From NCBI GenBank assembly GCA_023101885.1, contig JALPQD010000242.1, positions 2,678,702 to 2,742,701 on the forward strand: a stretch of 64,000 nucleotides of DNA, in the 5' to 3' direction. Shown piece by piece: positions 1-13,000 of the stretch (the stretch's first letter is position 1; the number at the start of each line of letters is the position of its first letter). The notes beneath the pieces were generated by a model, which had not been told where the DNA came from, did not search any database, and saw only the letters and a program-made list of their open reading frames with translations. Made by a program: the position numbers and the translations under genes. The stretch comes from Typhlomys cinereus (Eukaryota; Chordata; Mammalia; Rodentia; Platacanthomyidae).

Positions 1-110
1 GAGGAAGGGTGGACAGAGATGAGAGAGGGAAGTAAGGGTGGGAGGTAGGGGTAACGAGGGCGGCAAGGGGCACGTACAACTAGGAAAAATTAAAATAATT
101 TAAAAAAATA
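1..110 (+). mobile_element. L1 3' end fragment
   Basis: Purine-rich tract then an A-rich tail (AAAAATTAAAATAATTTAAA), resembling the copies at 36325 and 62200. Confidence 0.6.
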
Positions 111-225
111 CAAGGATGAATTCTAGCTTCTGCCTATTGCCACAGGTTGACAAAAATCTTTTAGCCCTTGGGCAGGTCAAAGAATCAGATGGCATGCAGT
201 TGCCCATATTAAAAACAGATTCAGG

Positions 226-520
226 AGCTGGGGGCTGGCTCAGCGGGTCAAGCACTTGCTGTCCAAGCATGAGGACTGGAGTTTGCAGTCACATAAAAAC
301 TGGACAGGTGTGACAATCTCAGCTTTCAGGAGAGAGAGACAGGGGTTTCTTAGGATGTGGTCACTAGAGTTCCAAGTTCATCCAGAGACCCTGTCTCAGT
401 AAATAAAGTGAGGAACAATCAAGAAAGACAGCTAATTTCAACCTCTGGCCTCGGCACACGCCTGCACATGTGTGCAAACATGCCCACACATACTACACAC
501 ACATGCAAAAAATAGCAATT
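226..520 (+). mobile_element. Composite SINE: ID/B2 head, B1-like middle, CA tail
   Basis: Head GGGCTGGCTCAGCGGGTCAA, middle CCAGAGACCCTGTCTCA (B1-like), tail ACCTCTGGCCTCGGCACACG. Confidence 0.75.
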
Positions 521-599
521 AGAAAAGATGCAAATTGACTTCTCCACTGTTATTACATTTAATTAAAACACATGTGCTGGGCTTATTACTTTAATTAAA

Positions 600-690
600 A
601 CACACCTGTTGGGTTCTGGGGAATCCAACCCAGGTCCTTGTATCTGTATAGCAAGCACTTTAATCAACGGAACCAACTCTCTAGTCCCAA
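600..690 (-). mobile_element. SINE head fragment
   Basis: Reverse B box (GGGGAATCCAACCCAGGTCC) and A-box region; about 90 nt. Confidence 0.7.
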
Positions 691-1284
691 CACACTATAA
701 CTTTTGCAATGCAGTCCTGGCACAATTAGAGAATGAAAAAGAAAAAAAAGATCCAAGTCTTGCATTTAGCAGGAAAGTTGGAGGTGATTTTGCCAAACTT
801 CATTTTGCACATTGGCAACCTGAGACCCAGGACGGCCGAGAGCCCTACCCAGGCCTTTCAGGTTCATGGCAAAGATGGATTGAGAACTCAGCTTTATGGT
901 TACACGTGTATTCCTAAATTCCCTAAAATAGCAAGACCAAATTTAAATATTTTGAGGCTGAGCATTATGGGTCGTTAAACTTCTTTTTAAAATTCATTTT
1001 AAACACAGATTAATATCTGTAAAGTTTGATTCTGTGAGAAGGATAAGCTTTAAAATCTGTAAGCTGGCAGATGCGAGTAAAAAATTGCTGTTTGTAAGCT
1101 CTGTGATCTGTGATCGTTTATACGAGTCTATCTGGGTCTTCTGCTAACTGAGAAAGGATGTTTTCGTCTCTGCTGCAGACACTGAGTATCTCTTTTACAA
1201 GAGTTTTCCTTTCCACAAACATGGTCTTGACTGCTAGCAGGAAGTTTTCTGGGTCATGGAGAACTTAGGGGGAAAAAAATTCTT

Positions 1285-1600
1285 TCATGGAACTGGGGGA
1301 TGGCTCAGTAGGCAAAGGGCCCATAGCACAAGGATGAGGACCTGAGTTCAAATCCCCAGAACCCACATAAAAACCAAGTGCAGCACAAGGCCCCGTATCC
1401 CAGTGCTGGTGAGGTGGAAGATGGGCAGATGCCATGAGCTCATTGACTAGCCGGCCTAGCCGAGCTAACCAAGAGACTGTCTCAAAAAAATGAGGCGGCG
1501 AGCAATCCGCAAAGACAACCATCAACCTCTGGCTTCATACACGTGGGCACACATGTGCATGTGCATCAGTTCACATACATGCAACATACCCACTCAAACA
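1285..1600 (+). mobile_element. Composite SINE
   Basis: Head GGGGGATGGCTCAGTAGGCA, B1-like ATCCCAGTGCTGGTGAGGTG and AGACTGTCTCAAAA, then ACCTCTGGCTTCATACACG. Confidence 0.78.
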
Positions 1601-1815
1601 CACATATGTTCTACACAAAAAAATAAAGAAAAAATGTATATAGAAATTATCCTTTTAAGCAAAGAAAAGCTTTTCTTTCTAGCATGAGTAACAGAATTTG
1701 TACAATTTACAGTAATGTAATTAAACTGAAAGTTCTGTTTTCTTTTGTTATTTGTCAAAGACACTGTGAGGATGAATCCACTTTGATTTCAGAGGGTCAT
1801 GTGTAAGTGGGGGGG

Positions 1816-2083
1816 TACTGGAGAGATGGCTCAGGAGTTAAGAATCTGTTTCACAAGCAGAAGGTCTTAAGTTCAGATCCCAGGTCCCATGTAAAAACAC
1901 CAGGCGGAAATGGTGGCAGCCTGCACTTCCAGCCATGGTGAGCAGCAGAGCTTGGGAAATCCCAGAGCAAAGCAAGAAAGGGGTAGAAGCAATCCAGGAT
2001 GATTCCCAAAGTCACCCTTGGTCCTCCACAGAGACACACAGTACTCTCTGACACACACACACACACACACACACACACATTAA
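1816..2083 (+). mobile_element. tRNA-headed SINE (lineage-specific family, subtype Y)
   Basis: Head CTGGAGAGATGGCTCAGGAG (Pol III A box) and B box AGTTCAGATCCC, body with GGAAATGGTGGCAGCCTGCA, CA tail. The head is B2-like but the body is not the mouse B2 body. Confidence 0.88.
2050..2079. repeat. (AC)15 microsatellite
   Basis: Tail of the SINE at 1816. Confidence 0.95.
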
Positions 2084-2097
2084 AAAAAGTTTCAACG

Positions 2098-2395
2098 TGG
2101 GCAGGAAAGATAGCTCAAGAGTTAAGACTCTGCTTCATAAGCAGAAGGGCCTGAGTTCAGATCCCAGATTCCACATAAAAATGTCAGCGAAATGGTGGCA
2201 GCCTGCACTTTTGACTCTGGAAGGGGGAGTTTGGGAAATCCCAGAGTGACACCAAAAGGAGTTAGAAGCAATCCAAGGTGATCCCCAAATTTGTACAGTG
2301 TCTCCCGGGCACACACAGTGCCCTCTGAGACGCACATGCACACACACGTGCATGCATGCATGCACACACGCACCTGCACATGCAAAATGAATTAA
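2098..2395 (+). mobile_element. Same SINE family, subtype Y
   Basis: A second copy immediately downstream of the one at 1816, same strand, more diverged, ending in a CA/GCATGCAT tail. Confidence 0.86.
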
Positions 2396-3891
2396 AAGAA
2401 ATGCTTCTCCCCTCCTCGGTGGCAGCAGAGCAGAATAATGAGCTTCTGCTGACTCACGAGGGCCTTTGAACTGCGGGTTTTCTGGATTTCTCTCGGCCTG
2501 AAAATTACTGTCCCAGGTGCTTCTCACCCCTCTCGGTTCCTTCCCAGCCTGTGATTAAGTGAGGCCTCCATCGGGGCCCCTCCCTGATGGCTGAGTGGCT
2601 GCTTGACTCAGGCAGGACTCACATCTGTGGTCTTAAGACTTTACATGACTCAGCTTCCTGACGAGGTCCCAGCAGGCACCATGACAGTTAAGGGTCCTTC
2701 TTTAGAAAAGTGAACATCACTGTAATCATTGAATCGTGTTCCCCAAAGCTATGTCCAGGGTCTCACTCCCAGCCCCCTGCCCCCACGGACTATTACTTGG
2801 AAGTAAGTCTTTGTATAATCAAGATGGCGCTGTCCGTAAGCCAGAATGACGACCCTCCTTTTAAGAGAAGAAATAGACACACATGGAGAGGCAGCGCCCC
2901 ACGCCAACAGCCAAGCAGGGAAGAGAGCGTGTGGTGATGTAGACGAGAGAGGCTGTCCTGAGCCAACGTGCTCCAAAGCCAAGAAGCAGCTACGAGGGAG
3001 GCGTGCATGGCAGCCCACAGGGGCTAATGCTGTGGGGAAATTGCTGGGCCCTGCCACCCCTTCTGAAACACTCGCACCCCAGTCTACACATCGGGCTTCT
3101 GTGGGGTGGGGGTAGGGGGGTGGGGGGTAGTGGACTGACTGGACGTGTCTTGTGCCATCTCCTGGGCAAACTCCGGGCTGGACACTGGATGCTCTGCCTC
3201 CTTTTCCCTACCATCAAACTCTCAGTCTAATTCTCAGCCAAGCCCTTCCAGGAGACTGGATTCTGTGATCTGGTTCCAGCGAACACTGTCAACCCTGTCC
3301 CGATCAGCCTCTGCTGAAGTAAACCAGTTAGCCGCACTGGAGGGGAGTTTGCCCCAGTCCCTTAGGTACCGTGTATTGGCCCACTAACTCCCCAGTCCCT
3401 GAAGGTGGCCACTCTGCCCACTTCCAGCCAAACTCTTCAAAAGAGGCCTCAGAGGCTGATGTGGGGCACCGGAGCCCGACTTTGTCATGCAGTGCCCTTC
3501 ACGGTGCTGCCAGTGGATGCCATGGTGAGGCTGAGAGCCCCAGGCTAAAAACTGACAGCTAGACACTTGTTACACGGCATCATGCAAAAGCAGTGATTGG
3601 TAACTTACACGGTACTTCCCCAACTCCCAGGTTGTACACACAGAACACAGCATGTTGGAGTAAGTGGGCAAAGCCTCTGGCCCCTGCCTGGCCAGTCTGA
3701 ACCAGAACGAACCGACCAATCCACTCCTCCCCTCAGGATCCATCCCCCAAGGTTCACTGAGTTCCTCCATCAAGGTCAACAAAGCGAGCGAGCAGGAGGG
3801 AACTAAAGAACGATAAGGACCAGCATGTCTCAGGTGGCATCTCGCCTTCCCGCGACAGGGTGTGGCGCGGCAGTGTGCCACAGCAGCTCAC

Positions 3892-4096
3892 CTGCACTGC
3901 CCGCTGTCCCTGTCACACTCGGGGATGGCGTTCTGCATGGTGCCGCTCGGGGAACAACGGCAGGCCTCGCAGCCAGTCAGCGGGTGGAAGTTGAAGGAAT
4001 TCACTTCGCAGGCCTCGCACTGGGGCCTGACTGTGCGGGGAGGACAGAGACAGTGACCGGCCACCTCGTCGCAAAGGCGTCCACCACAGCTGCATG
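3892..4096 (-). CDS. Lama3: Lama3 exon: LE module and start of the next (domain IIIB)
   Basis: 205 nt, phase 1 to 2: [20 protein letters not shown] to FNFHPLTGC (a full LE module), then [11 protein letters not shown] and [10 protein letters not shown], the start of another. The motif [10 protein letters not shown] separates alpha-3 from alpha-5. Acceptor tcctcgtcag, donor TGCAG|gtgagc. It is the last exon in the window. Confidence 0.97.
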
Positions 4097-7000
4097 CTGA
4101 CGAGGAACAAGAGATACCATGTGAGGGGCGAACTGCACCAGCCGCTGGGGGTTTCCAGAAGCTTCTAAAGGATCTGGGAGAATTGTTTTGCTTTCCTTTC
4201 ATTATAGATATTGGTAGCCATGGTGATCTCACAGTGTCATTTCTTGAAGTTCCCCCTTCCCCAATACTCCTGGAAGATATAACGTGTGGCTCCCTAAATG
4301 AGGAACAACTGGACTAACTGGCTCCAGATGAGATACTCCAAGAAACCCACCAGGATGCTCTTGTGTTATTTCAATACAGAGTTTCCTATGCACCAGAAAG
4401 TTCTAGAAGGAAACAAGTAGAGGATGCCCAAGGCTTTCTGAAGCAGTTCCTCGGAATTTTGCAGCACTGTGGGCACTATGCCCAGGGCCAGAACACAAGA
4501 CAGTAATAACACTATCAATGTTCATTTGGTCCCTTTGTAGGGCTCTGTGTGTATTGCTCAAACCACATATGCCAAGGGCTGGCCCAGGACGGTTCTTATG
4601 TAAAACTCCAGTTTCCTCAGAAGTGAGAATTACACTCATGTGACCTTGGATTTCCTAACCAAACAGAGATTCAATTGAGCTTTTGCTAGAAAGAGGACTA
4701 AGTTGTCCAAGATTCTGACGTTTAAGTCTATACGCCCCTGCGATGCCAATTACATAGGTTGCATGCTGTGGGAATCATCATATTCATGTTCTAGAACCTT
4801 GCTACTCACAGTGGGGTCTACGGATCTGTGGCCTGAGATTGGGCATTGATCAGAAATGAAGACCAGGTTGAGCCTAGTTCTCCTCAATTAGAATCAGCAT
4901 TTCATCATCCATCCCAAGTATGTGTCCAGGACAGTGGACATTGAGAACCAGAGAAGGACTTGCTGGCGACCAGTGGATGCTGAGAACCAGGCAAGGATTT
5001 GCTGGGGACCAGGGAAGGGCTGGGAGGCCTGGGAATGCTCACGTACGCATGCAGTGTGGGAATCCGTAGTGGCCGGTTGCACAGCGCGTGCACTGTCTCC
5101 CGACGACATTGGGCCGACACGGGCACTGGCCACCCTCTGGGCTGCAGTGATGGCTGGTAGCCCCAGCAGGGTGGCACTCACAAGGTAGGGCGCCATTGTG
5201 GTAAAAGGCCACCAGGGACTTCGCAGAATTTTTACAGAATTCGGATGCTGTCCGTGGACTGTGAAAAGAAAGCAGGAAAGAGCCGGAATGTCCCCAACTT
5301 CCCTCCCACGCTCACTCCACCTGGCAGGGACTTTTGGAAGGACGTGTGAACCATGGAGTCTTGGGAGAGGTGCGAGACCCCAGTGTGGATTCAGTCAGTG
5401 ACAGCCACCCTCTCCCCACCGTCGCTCTGGGGGTGGGGAAGGACGTCACAGGCGTGATCAACGGGAACTGGGGTGAAGATATGTCTATAGGATGGACTAC
5501 TTGGTCTGTGAGGTGTAGCTCAATAGGGCCACATGGAGAAGTACCCTAAATACAAAATAAAACTACACCTGCATGTGTAATAATAATGGAAGGGTTAGGA
5601 GGCAAATAGGGGATGTGTGTGCACTGGAAGCTTTAGCTACATCTCACTCTACAGCCGCTCCATAAATTAGGACAGGGTCCACTTTACAGACAGGCGTCCG
5701 AGGTACCTTGAATTTAATGATATTTTTGAGATGTGCGGCGTGCCTGAGCAGTCATTCAAATCCACAGTGCTTTGGCTTTGGAGCCTTTGCTCTGCACATC
5801 AGTGTGCAGGAAGGGTCTGTCTCCAGGGCTGCCGGGGCTCATGGATCCTTCTAGAAGCTTCTGAGGGGGCACTGGGCTCCATGCAGAGCTCCTATCTGGG
5901 CTGCCATGCTCTGGGCAACCAGGAATGAGAGATGACAGGGGAGGGGAGAGATACTTCTGGACAGTCCCCATCAGAGGCAGGTGGACATAGGGGCTGATGT
6001 CCTTCTCCCCTTGTGCAACAGCTCTTAGCGACCACCAGAGCAAACAGGAAGCGGAAAGAAGCCAGAGGCGCTTCTAAATGGCCCCTGCTCCCAACTTGAG
6101 GGGGGCCCTCTGCTGGGTCCTATGTTGACTGCAGTCACCTTACCCAGGAGTTACATAGCGGGGACTCACGTAGACTGGGGAGGCGTGAACAGAGGAAGGG
6201 AGCTCACCTCTTTGCACCTCACTGCCCCTCTCCTGGGTAGTGAGAGGAAGAAGGCAGATCAGGAAGCCGCCCCTCCCCAGCCCTCACTCGGATGGGCTGA
6301 AGGGACACTCACTCAATGTAGAAACTGTCTCCCCCACAATGAGTGACGAACTCAGTGGACTTGTCCACTGATTTCTTGTGAAGTATTTGGTAGTCGTAAT
6401 TCTCTGCAGGGACCACTAGAACCCGGACCTAGGAGAGAAAGGCACTGACTTGTGTTTGGATTCACAACGCGCACACACGGGCCTCTTTGTCGCACTTCCT
6501 CATCCCTAAGATCAGTAAAGGAAGAAGAGGGACATCGCCCCTACGTCCTTTATTGTTTAGTTGAAGACCAAATAAGACGGGACTTGTGAGGGGAAATCAT
6601 GAGAGCGAAGTTAAGGGTATGATGCACGTTGCCAGGAAACAGAGAGCTTGGGGCAGCCCTCTTGCAGCATCTGCATCAGGGAGTAGCAGCCTTGCATGAT
6701 GGCTGCGTCAGGATGTTGAGCAGGGCCTGTCTGAGTGGCCGGAGCTCTGTGTGACACATGCCTGGAACCCCCTGAATCTCAAGGATCCTTGTTCTCTAGT
6801 CTGAAGGTAAGTGACTTGAAGGGGAAGAACTGATAAGAAACCTAACACCATAGTGAGTCTCAGGAGTTAGTGCTTCTAATGAACAATTGTAGCCCTGCTC
6901 TTCAAATGTATGGGTCGGTTCTCTGTGTACCCACAGATCAACTTATGCCAGCAGCAAATGCTACAGAGAGGTTCATGTCTCTGCCAGCTGCCCATCAGCT

Positions 7001-10000
7001 CACAGCTTCCAGAGAGTCAGTCACACTCCTGCTTTCAACAAATGTCTGTTGAGCATCATGTGTCAAGCACGGTTCTAGGCAGGAGGAAGAGAACATGAGT
7101 GCCCAGGGTACTGAGATGAAGGCACCTCAGAGAAAGACCACGAGCACAGTACTAGGGGAGCACCAAACAAGAGGAGCACTGAAAAGGGGGAGCACTGAAC
7201 AAGGGGAGCGCTGAACAAGGGGAGCGCTGAACAAGGGGGAGCGCTGAACAAGGGGAGCACTGAACAGGCCCAGGACATGTCTCCTGATCCTCTGGAAGGC
7301 TTTATAGAGAAGGAGAGTTAATTGTGAACCAGGCTCATGGATCAGCAGGATTTCTCAGGGTGTGGAAGTGGATGGAAGGTTCTAGAAAAAGAAACAATAT
7401 AAGAAAGCCATGTATAAGACAGGCATGAGAGGAATGGCACATCTGGGGAGCTTTTGAATGGTAAGCATGGCAGAGAATGGAGGAGGGAAGAGGCCTGGGA
7501 CAGCAGGGACCTGGATGACAGATGCAGCAGAAGTGGCAGAGTGAAGCATCAGTAGGACAGGATGGGCCAGATGGGAGGCAGCTGGAGCACAGTGAAGAGA
7601 GGAGAGCGTGGTGAGAGGGGGGAGCATAGAGGGTGGAGCACAGGGAGGAGGAGCACAGGGAGGAGGGCGGAGCACAGAGAGGGTGGAGCACAGGGAGGAG
7701 GGTGGAGCACAGGGAGGAGGGTGAAGCACAGGGAGGAGGGTGGAGACAGGGAGGAGGGAGGAGCACAGGGAGGAGGGTGGAGCACAGGGAGGAGGGTGGA
7801 GCACAGGGAGGAGGGCGGAGCACAGAGAGGGTGGAGCACAGGGAGGAGGGTGGAGACAGGGAGGAGGGCGGAGCACAGGGAGGAGGGCGGAGCACAGGGA
7901 GGAGGAGCACAGGGAGGAGGAGCACAGGGAGGAGGAGCACAGGGAGGAGGGCAGAGCACAGGGGGGAGGGCGGAGCACAGAGAGGGTGGAGCACAGGGAG
8001 GAGGGTGGAGACAGGGAGGAGGGCGGAGCACAGGGAGGAGGGCGGAGCACAGGGAGGAGGAGCACAGGGAGGAGGAGCACAGGGAGGAGGAGCACAGGGA
8101 GGAGGGCAGAGCACAGGGAGGAGGGCAGAGCACAGGGGGGAGGGCGGAGCACAGAGAGGGTGGAGCACAGGGAGGAGGGAGGAGCACAGGGAGGAGGGTG
8201 GAGCACAGGGAGGAGGGCGGAGCACAGGGAGGAGGGCGGAGCACAGGGAGGAGGGCGGAGCACAGGGAGGAGGGCGGAGCACAGGGAGGAGGGCGGAGCA
8301 CAGGGAGGAGGGTGGAGCACAGGGAGGAGGAGCACAGGGAGGAGGGCGGAGCACAGGGAGGAGGGAGGAGCACAGGGAGGAGGGAGGAGCACAGGGAGGA
8401 GGAAGGAGCACAGGGAGGAGGAGCACAATGAAGGCTGGAGATAGAACAGACATGACATGACTTCGGACCCGTCAATGTGGCTGACTGCTGTCGTCAGAAG
8501 GTGGAGAAGCAGGGGACGCCATCGCTGTAGGCACTGGAGAGACCACGACGGCAAGGTAATGAACAGGGAGAGACACCTGGACTCGAACGTCAGCCACGGA
8601 GAAGGTTCATGAGCTCTCTGGTTACATGCAAAGAATAATCACGTGCTGGGCCGAGAGTTCAGGAAAGATCAAGACTGAATTCAGCTACAGGTGCCATTTC
8701 CACAGCACAGAGAGCAGACTCAGGGAGCACAAAGGGTGTGATCCACAGAAACGATAAAAAGGAACAAACTGGGGCCGGGCGACAAGCTGGCTGCTCCCTG
8801 TCTGTCCTTCCTACTTGCTGATTTTAATCATCACCTGGGTTTGTTCTTGAGCAAGAGAGAGCTGTGAAACACGAACACTTCTGTGAATCTGACTTTTAAC
8901 TCATCAGAGAAATGATTGCTGTGAGCCCAAGAGACACATATGCGGCCAAGGAGCCAACTTAGGGACAAGCAGAACGCACCAACGTCAAAGACTTTCCTTC
9001 TGGAACCTTCACGGTCACAGCCACTTCTGGTGCAGAGAGGTCGAACTCAACGTGGCCTTCGGAGACCACTTGATCCCGGCAGCCAAGCACGTGGGGGCAA
9101 AAGGAGGCCTGGAAGGAACCTGGGGAAGGAGAGAAACGTTCCACCCACTGGCTGGCGACAGCAGGCACACATCGCCGGGCTGGCAGCCGCCACTCACCTG
9201 ACCACAGCCTTCCTCCGTCCACAAACACCTGCGCGGGAAATGTTGGGTGCTCTGCTTGATAGAAGTGGAGGACAAAGACGTATGGGCCCCGGTGTGGCAC
9301 CGATCTTCTCAGGGTCACTTGGCTCTGAGAGAGAAAAGGAGGAAAGAAAGATATGGCTAAGCAGCCATCCACCTAAATAGCGTTGAATAATCGGTATATG
9401 AGAAGTTGCTAAGGCCTGTGGCCACCAAGGATCAAGCGAACAGGTGATTCTTCAACGAGGGAGTATTGAGTGGGACCTAATGAAAGGTGCTTAGATTATG
9501 GGGACGGAGACCCACAAGATTAAGACCATCTTGCAGGCGTGAGTTCTTGCACTGACAGGGTGTGTTTAGGGGCCACCTTTGTCCCCTCTTCTCTTATGCA
9601 CATGTTCAGCCCCCACTTTGCCAAGGCCCCCCATTAGTGCCTTCTGCTCATGCTACGTATGATGCAGCCTGAGGTCCTGTCAGGCACAGCCACTTGAGCT
9701 TGAATTTCCCACCCTCCAAAACCACGAGCTGAGTACAACTCTCTGTGTGTGAATCGCCCAGGCTCGGGTACTCTGCTATAGCAACAATTAGAATAGGTTA
9801 ATAATAAAGGGCTGGGGAGGTGGCTCAGTTGGTAGAGCGCAAGGACCTGAGGTCAGTGCCCAGGATCCTTGAAAAGAGAAGAGCCAGGCATGGTGGTCTG
9901 AGCAGAAAATTCCAGGTGGGGAGGAAGACAGGAAGATAGATGGATGGGCATCCTGAATATTTGATGAGCTCTAGGCCAGTGAGACATTGTCCCCCAAAAC

Positions 10001-13000
10001 AAGGAAGATGGTTCCTGAAGAACAATACCTGATGTCGATCTCTGACCTCTACATGCGCACAAACATATGTTCCTATACGCACACACATATACACATATAT
10101 TCACATGTATACATGACATATACATGACACATACTACACATACATGCCTATAACATAACACACATAGACACACATATAGACATACAACACCACACATACA
10201 TGCTCATAACATGCACACACCACACACAGACACACATATACACTCATACACACACACCCCACATACATATATACTCATACACATACATATTCATATATAC
10301 ACATAAACACACATACTACACACAGACACACATATATACTCACACATGTAACACCATACACACATTCATAATATACACACACCACACATAGACATACATA
10401 TGCACTCATACATACACCCCACACATATATATACTCATACCATAGACACATACACAGACACACATATGCACTCGTACACACAACACCATACCACACCACA
10501 CACACACACAGGAAAAAAAACAAGCTAGGAAACTAACCAGGTAAAATAAAACCTATATATGGCTAAAGGAACCATAGATATCTATGGTACCTCTAATTCG
10601 AAATTACAAAAGATGAAGGTAGAACAAATGTCTCATCTCACATACAGAATAATTGTAATACAACTATAAATTTCATGGGGAGAGGGGTTGAAGTAGTTAA
10701 TCATGTTGTAAAACTGGTGATAGCTATCAAAGCTAAATACATAACCCAGCAGTTGCATGTTTGGATACCCACCTGACACATGCAGTATATCTGGATACCC
10801 GCCTGACACATGCAGCATGTCTGGATACCCGCTTGACATATGCACACAATGTTTGTCAAAGGGCCCTGCAACCACGCTCCCCCATGCAATAAGAAGCCCC
10901 CATGCAATAATTAGTACCTGTGCAATAAGAAGCCCCCCTGCAATAAGAGGTCAGCCTCCACTAGTGATGAGGCTTTCAAACCCCACTGCGACCTTGTGCA
11001 GTTCACCTTACACCTGGCCACAAGGAAGCCCAGGGATCCCGTGCTTGGTGTGAATGGGAAGTGCTAGCCACGTGGACTCCAATCCAGAGAGAGCAAACCT
11101 CAGTGGGCTACACCACTCCCCACCTTCCATCAACCACCAGCAAATCCAGAGCTGCGCACACTCCCTTCGCTGGAGCAGGTGTGCCCCGTTGTTTAACCCT
11201 CAAAAAACAACATGCACCGTGACAGCCAGAAATGGCTGTCCCTGATGAGAGCTGCTGCTCAGCTTGCACAGCTGCCTCGCTGAAGACCTTATGCTTGTGC
11301 GCCAAGACCAGACCTCCTTCTAACTCATTTCCCTCAGCTGGGAATATTCTTCCATCTTACCTCTCGGATCCTATTAATCCCAAGACCGTCTCTAGGTGAG
11401 CTGACAAGAGGCATCTTTGGGCCCGCACAATAACATCTGAATATCAGTGTATTTCCATAACTTGGAATGTAAAAAAGCCCAGTAATTTTGTAAGTTAAGG
11501 TGAAAAAAAAAATGTTACCTTACTATATTTCACTTCCTTGCTCTAGAGAATTAATTTATACTGTTTATTGCAAATTCCCTGCCTATAAGGTACTGTGTTG
11601 GAATAGGAGGTTCATAACAGTCTAACAGCAACCATGGTTGTTCTAAGTCTTACTACCCAACTTGTGGAGAGAATAAAGACCCCGGACAATGTCACACCAC
11701 AGAGGCACATGACAATATGAGGTTATCACAAAATGGGCCATGAAATGTAGCCATGTGACCACGAGGACTGGGATCCCTAGGGAACGGATGTCTCAGGGCA
11801 GGGGGTCATATGCAGGACTGACCACACAGCTGCATTGCTGGATTAGCCACAAACTTCACTGGCCCTAGAGAATGCGTAAAAACGAGCTTGGGGTTCAGGA
11901 GGTTTGGGGTGAGACATGTTTCCATGGGGAGCGGAAGGGGGAAGGAGCCCTCTAAGAACTGCTGGCCTAGAAACAGCACATTTGAGGGGAGTCCTACCTG
12001 TGGCGCCTTCAAAGTGACTCCATGAGCAATATCTGCCGGAGGAGAAGGTTCTTGGGGCAGGGAGTGGAAAGGACCCCCACTGGAGGCATCCAAAATTAAG
12101 GACGTTGGAGGTGTTTCGTGGGCCAGGGAGACACAGGTGGCACTAAAACGCAGAATATTTTTCAATCTTATTTTACAGTAACAAAAACCTGCAGAACTTC
12201 CCACTGGCAAAGAGCAGACATGGAACACAGGATAGAAGAAGCAACAAAGGAGTCCCAGCCAGGGATCATGGGATGCTGGAGATCTTTATTATATAAAGGT
12301 GTTGAGCAAGGTATCCCAGGCACCTACCTGCTCATCCAAGTAGCAAAAGCAAAAAGGGAACAATCTTGATTTGGAAGTACAACATGCTAAAACAGCGGCT
12401 TACTGAAACTTCCTTTTCCAACCAAGTTAAAAGTATTAAAATGAGATCAATGGAATAATCATTCAGCTCTAGGTATCATGGGATATAACATTCCCATGGA
12501 AGGGAAACTTTTGGCACAGGCAGAGTGCCAAGTGCTGGCGATTTCCAGTCCTAACCAATGGCCACGAGATCTCATGACTACCTAAAATGTCGAGGGGCAC
12601 AAATGAGCCACTTCTGATAATGCAGACCTGAGACAGATCATTGGGTTTTTTGTGGCTTTTCAAATGAGGAGCCTAGATTTGCAACTAAGTGGGGATTCAG
12701 AATGGAACTTGGCAGCCCTGCCCTTCGGGGCTGGGGGTTACAGTTCCTCAAGTGGCTTCCCATCCATGCCTGTGTCCAGGTCCCATGGAATTCTGGGAAA
12801 ACTGGCAATTGGACAGACTTAGCTGGCCCATTTAACACCCCTTTTAACTTTGGTTTCCGATCACTGCTGGACAAAAGTAGATAGACACTGAGTATCTCTA
12901 ATCCAACCCCCCAACTACTACAAAGCCTGAAACTTCACAAGCACCAACATAAGTGAAAATTCCACCCTTGACCTCATGTGACAGGTCAGAATGAGGACAG

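Larger units (their letters stand above)
1..3891 (-). other. Lama3: Lama3 intron (3' part beyond the window) with repeats
   Basis: No exon seen. It holds an L1 3' end, several SINEs and a CA run, all listed separately. The stretch 2400-3890 appears single-copy, with no feature I can name. Confidence 0.8.
6429..8979 (-). other. Lama3: Lama3 intron carrying two G-rich minisatellites
   Basis: 2.55 kb. The tandem arrays at 7151-7268 and 7590-8433 are described separately; the rest looks unique. Confidence 0.88.
9325..11997 (-). other. Lama3: Lama3 intron with SINE, CA-rich tract and 30-bp repeat
   Basis: 2.7 kb. Repeats occupy 9810-10512 and 10757-10950; 10950-11997 shows nothing recognisable. 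Confidence 0.85.

Noticed and set aside
1820..1900. tRNA-like A and B boxes at many sites
   Set aside because: They are the heads of SINEs; no site folds into a complete tRNA cloverleaf with flanking terminator that I can support.
7335..8554. Very long open frames (up to 390 codons) on both strands
   Set aside because: They are products of the stop-free minisatellite units in all frames, have low-complexity Pro/Cys/Ser or Gly/Arg/Glu composition and sit in a Lama3 intron.
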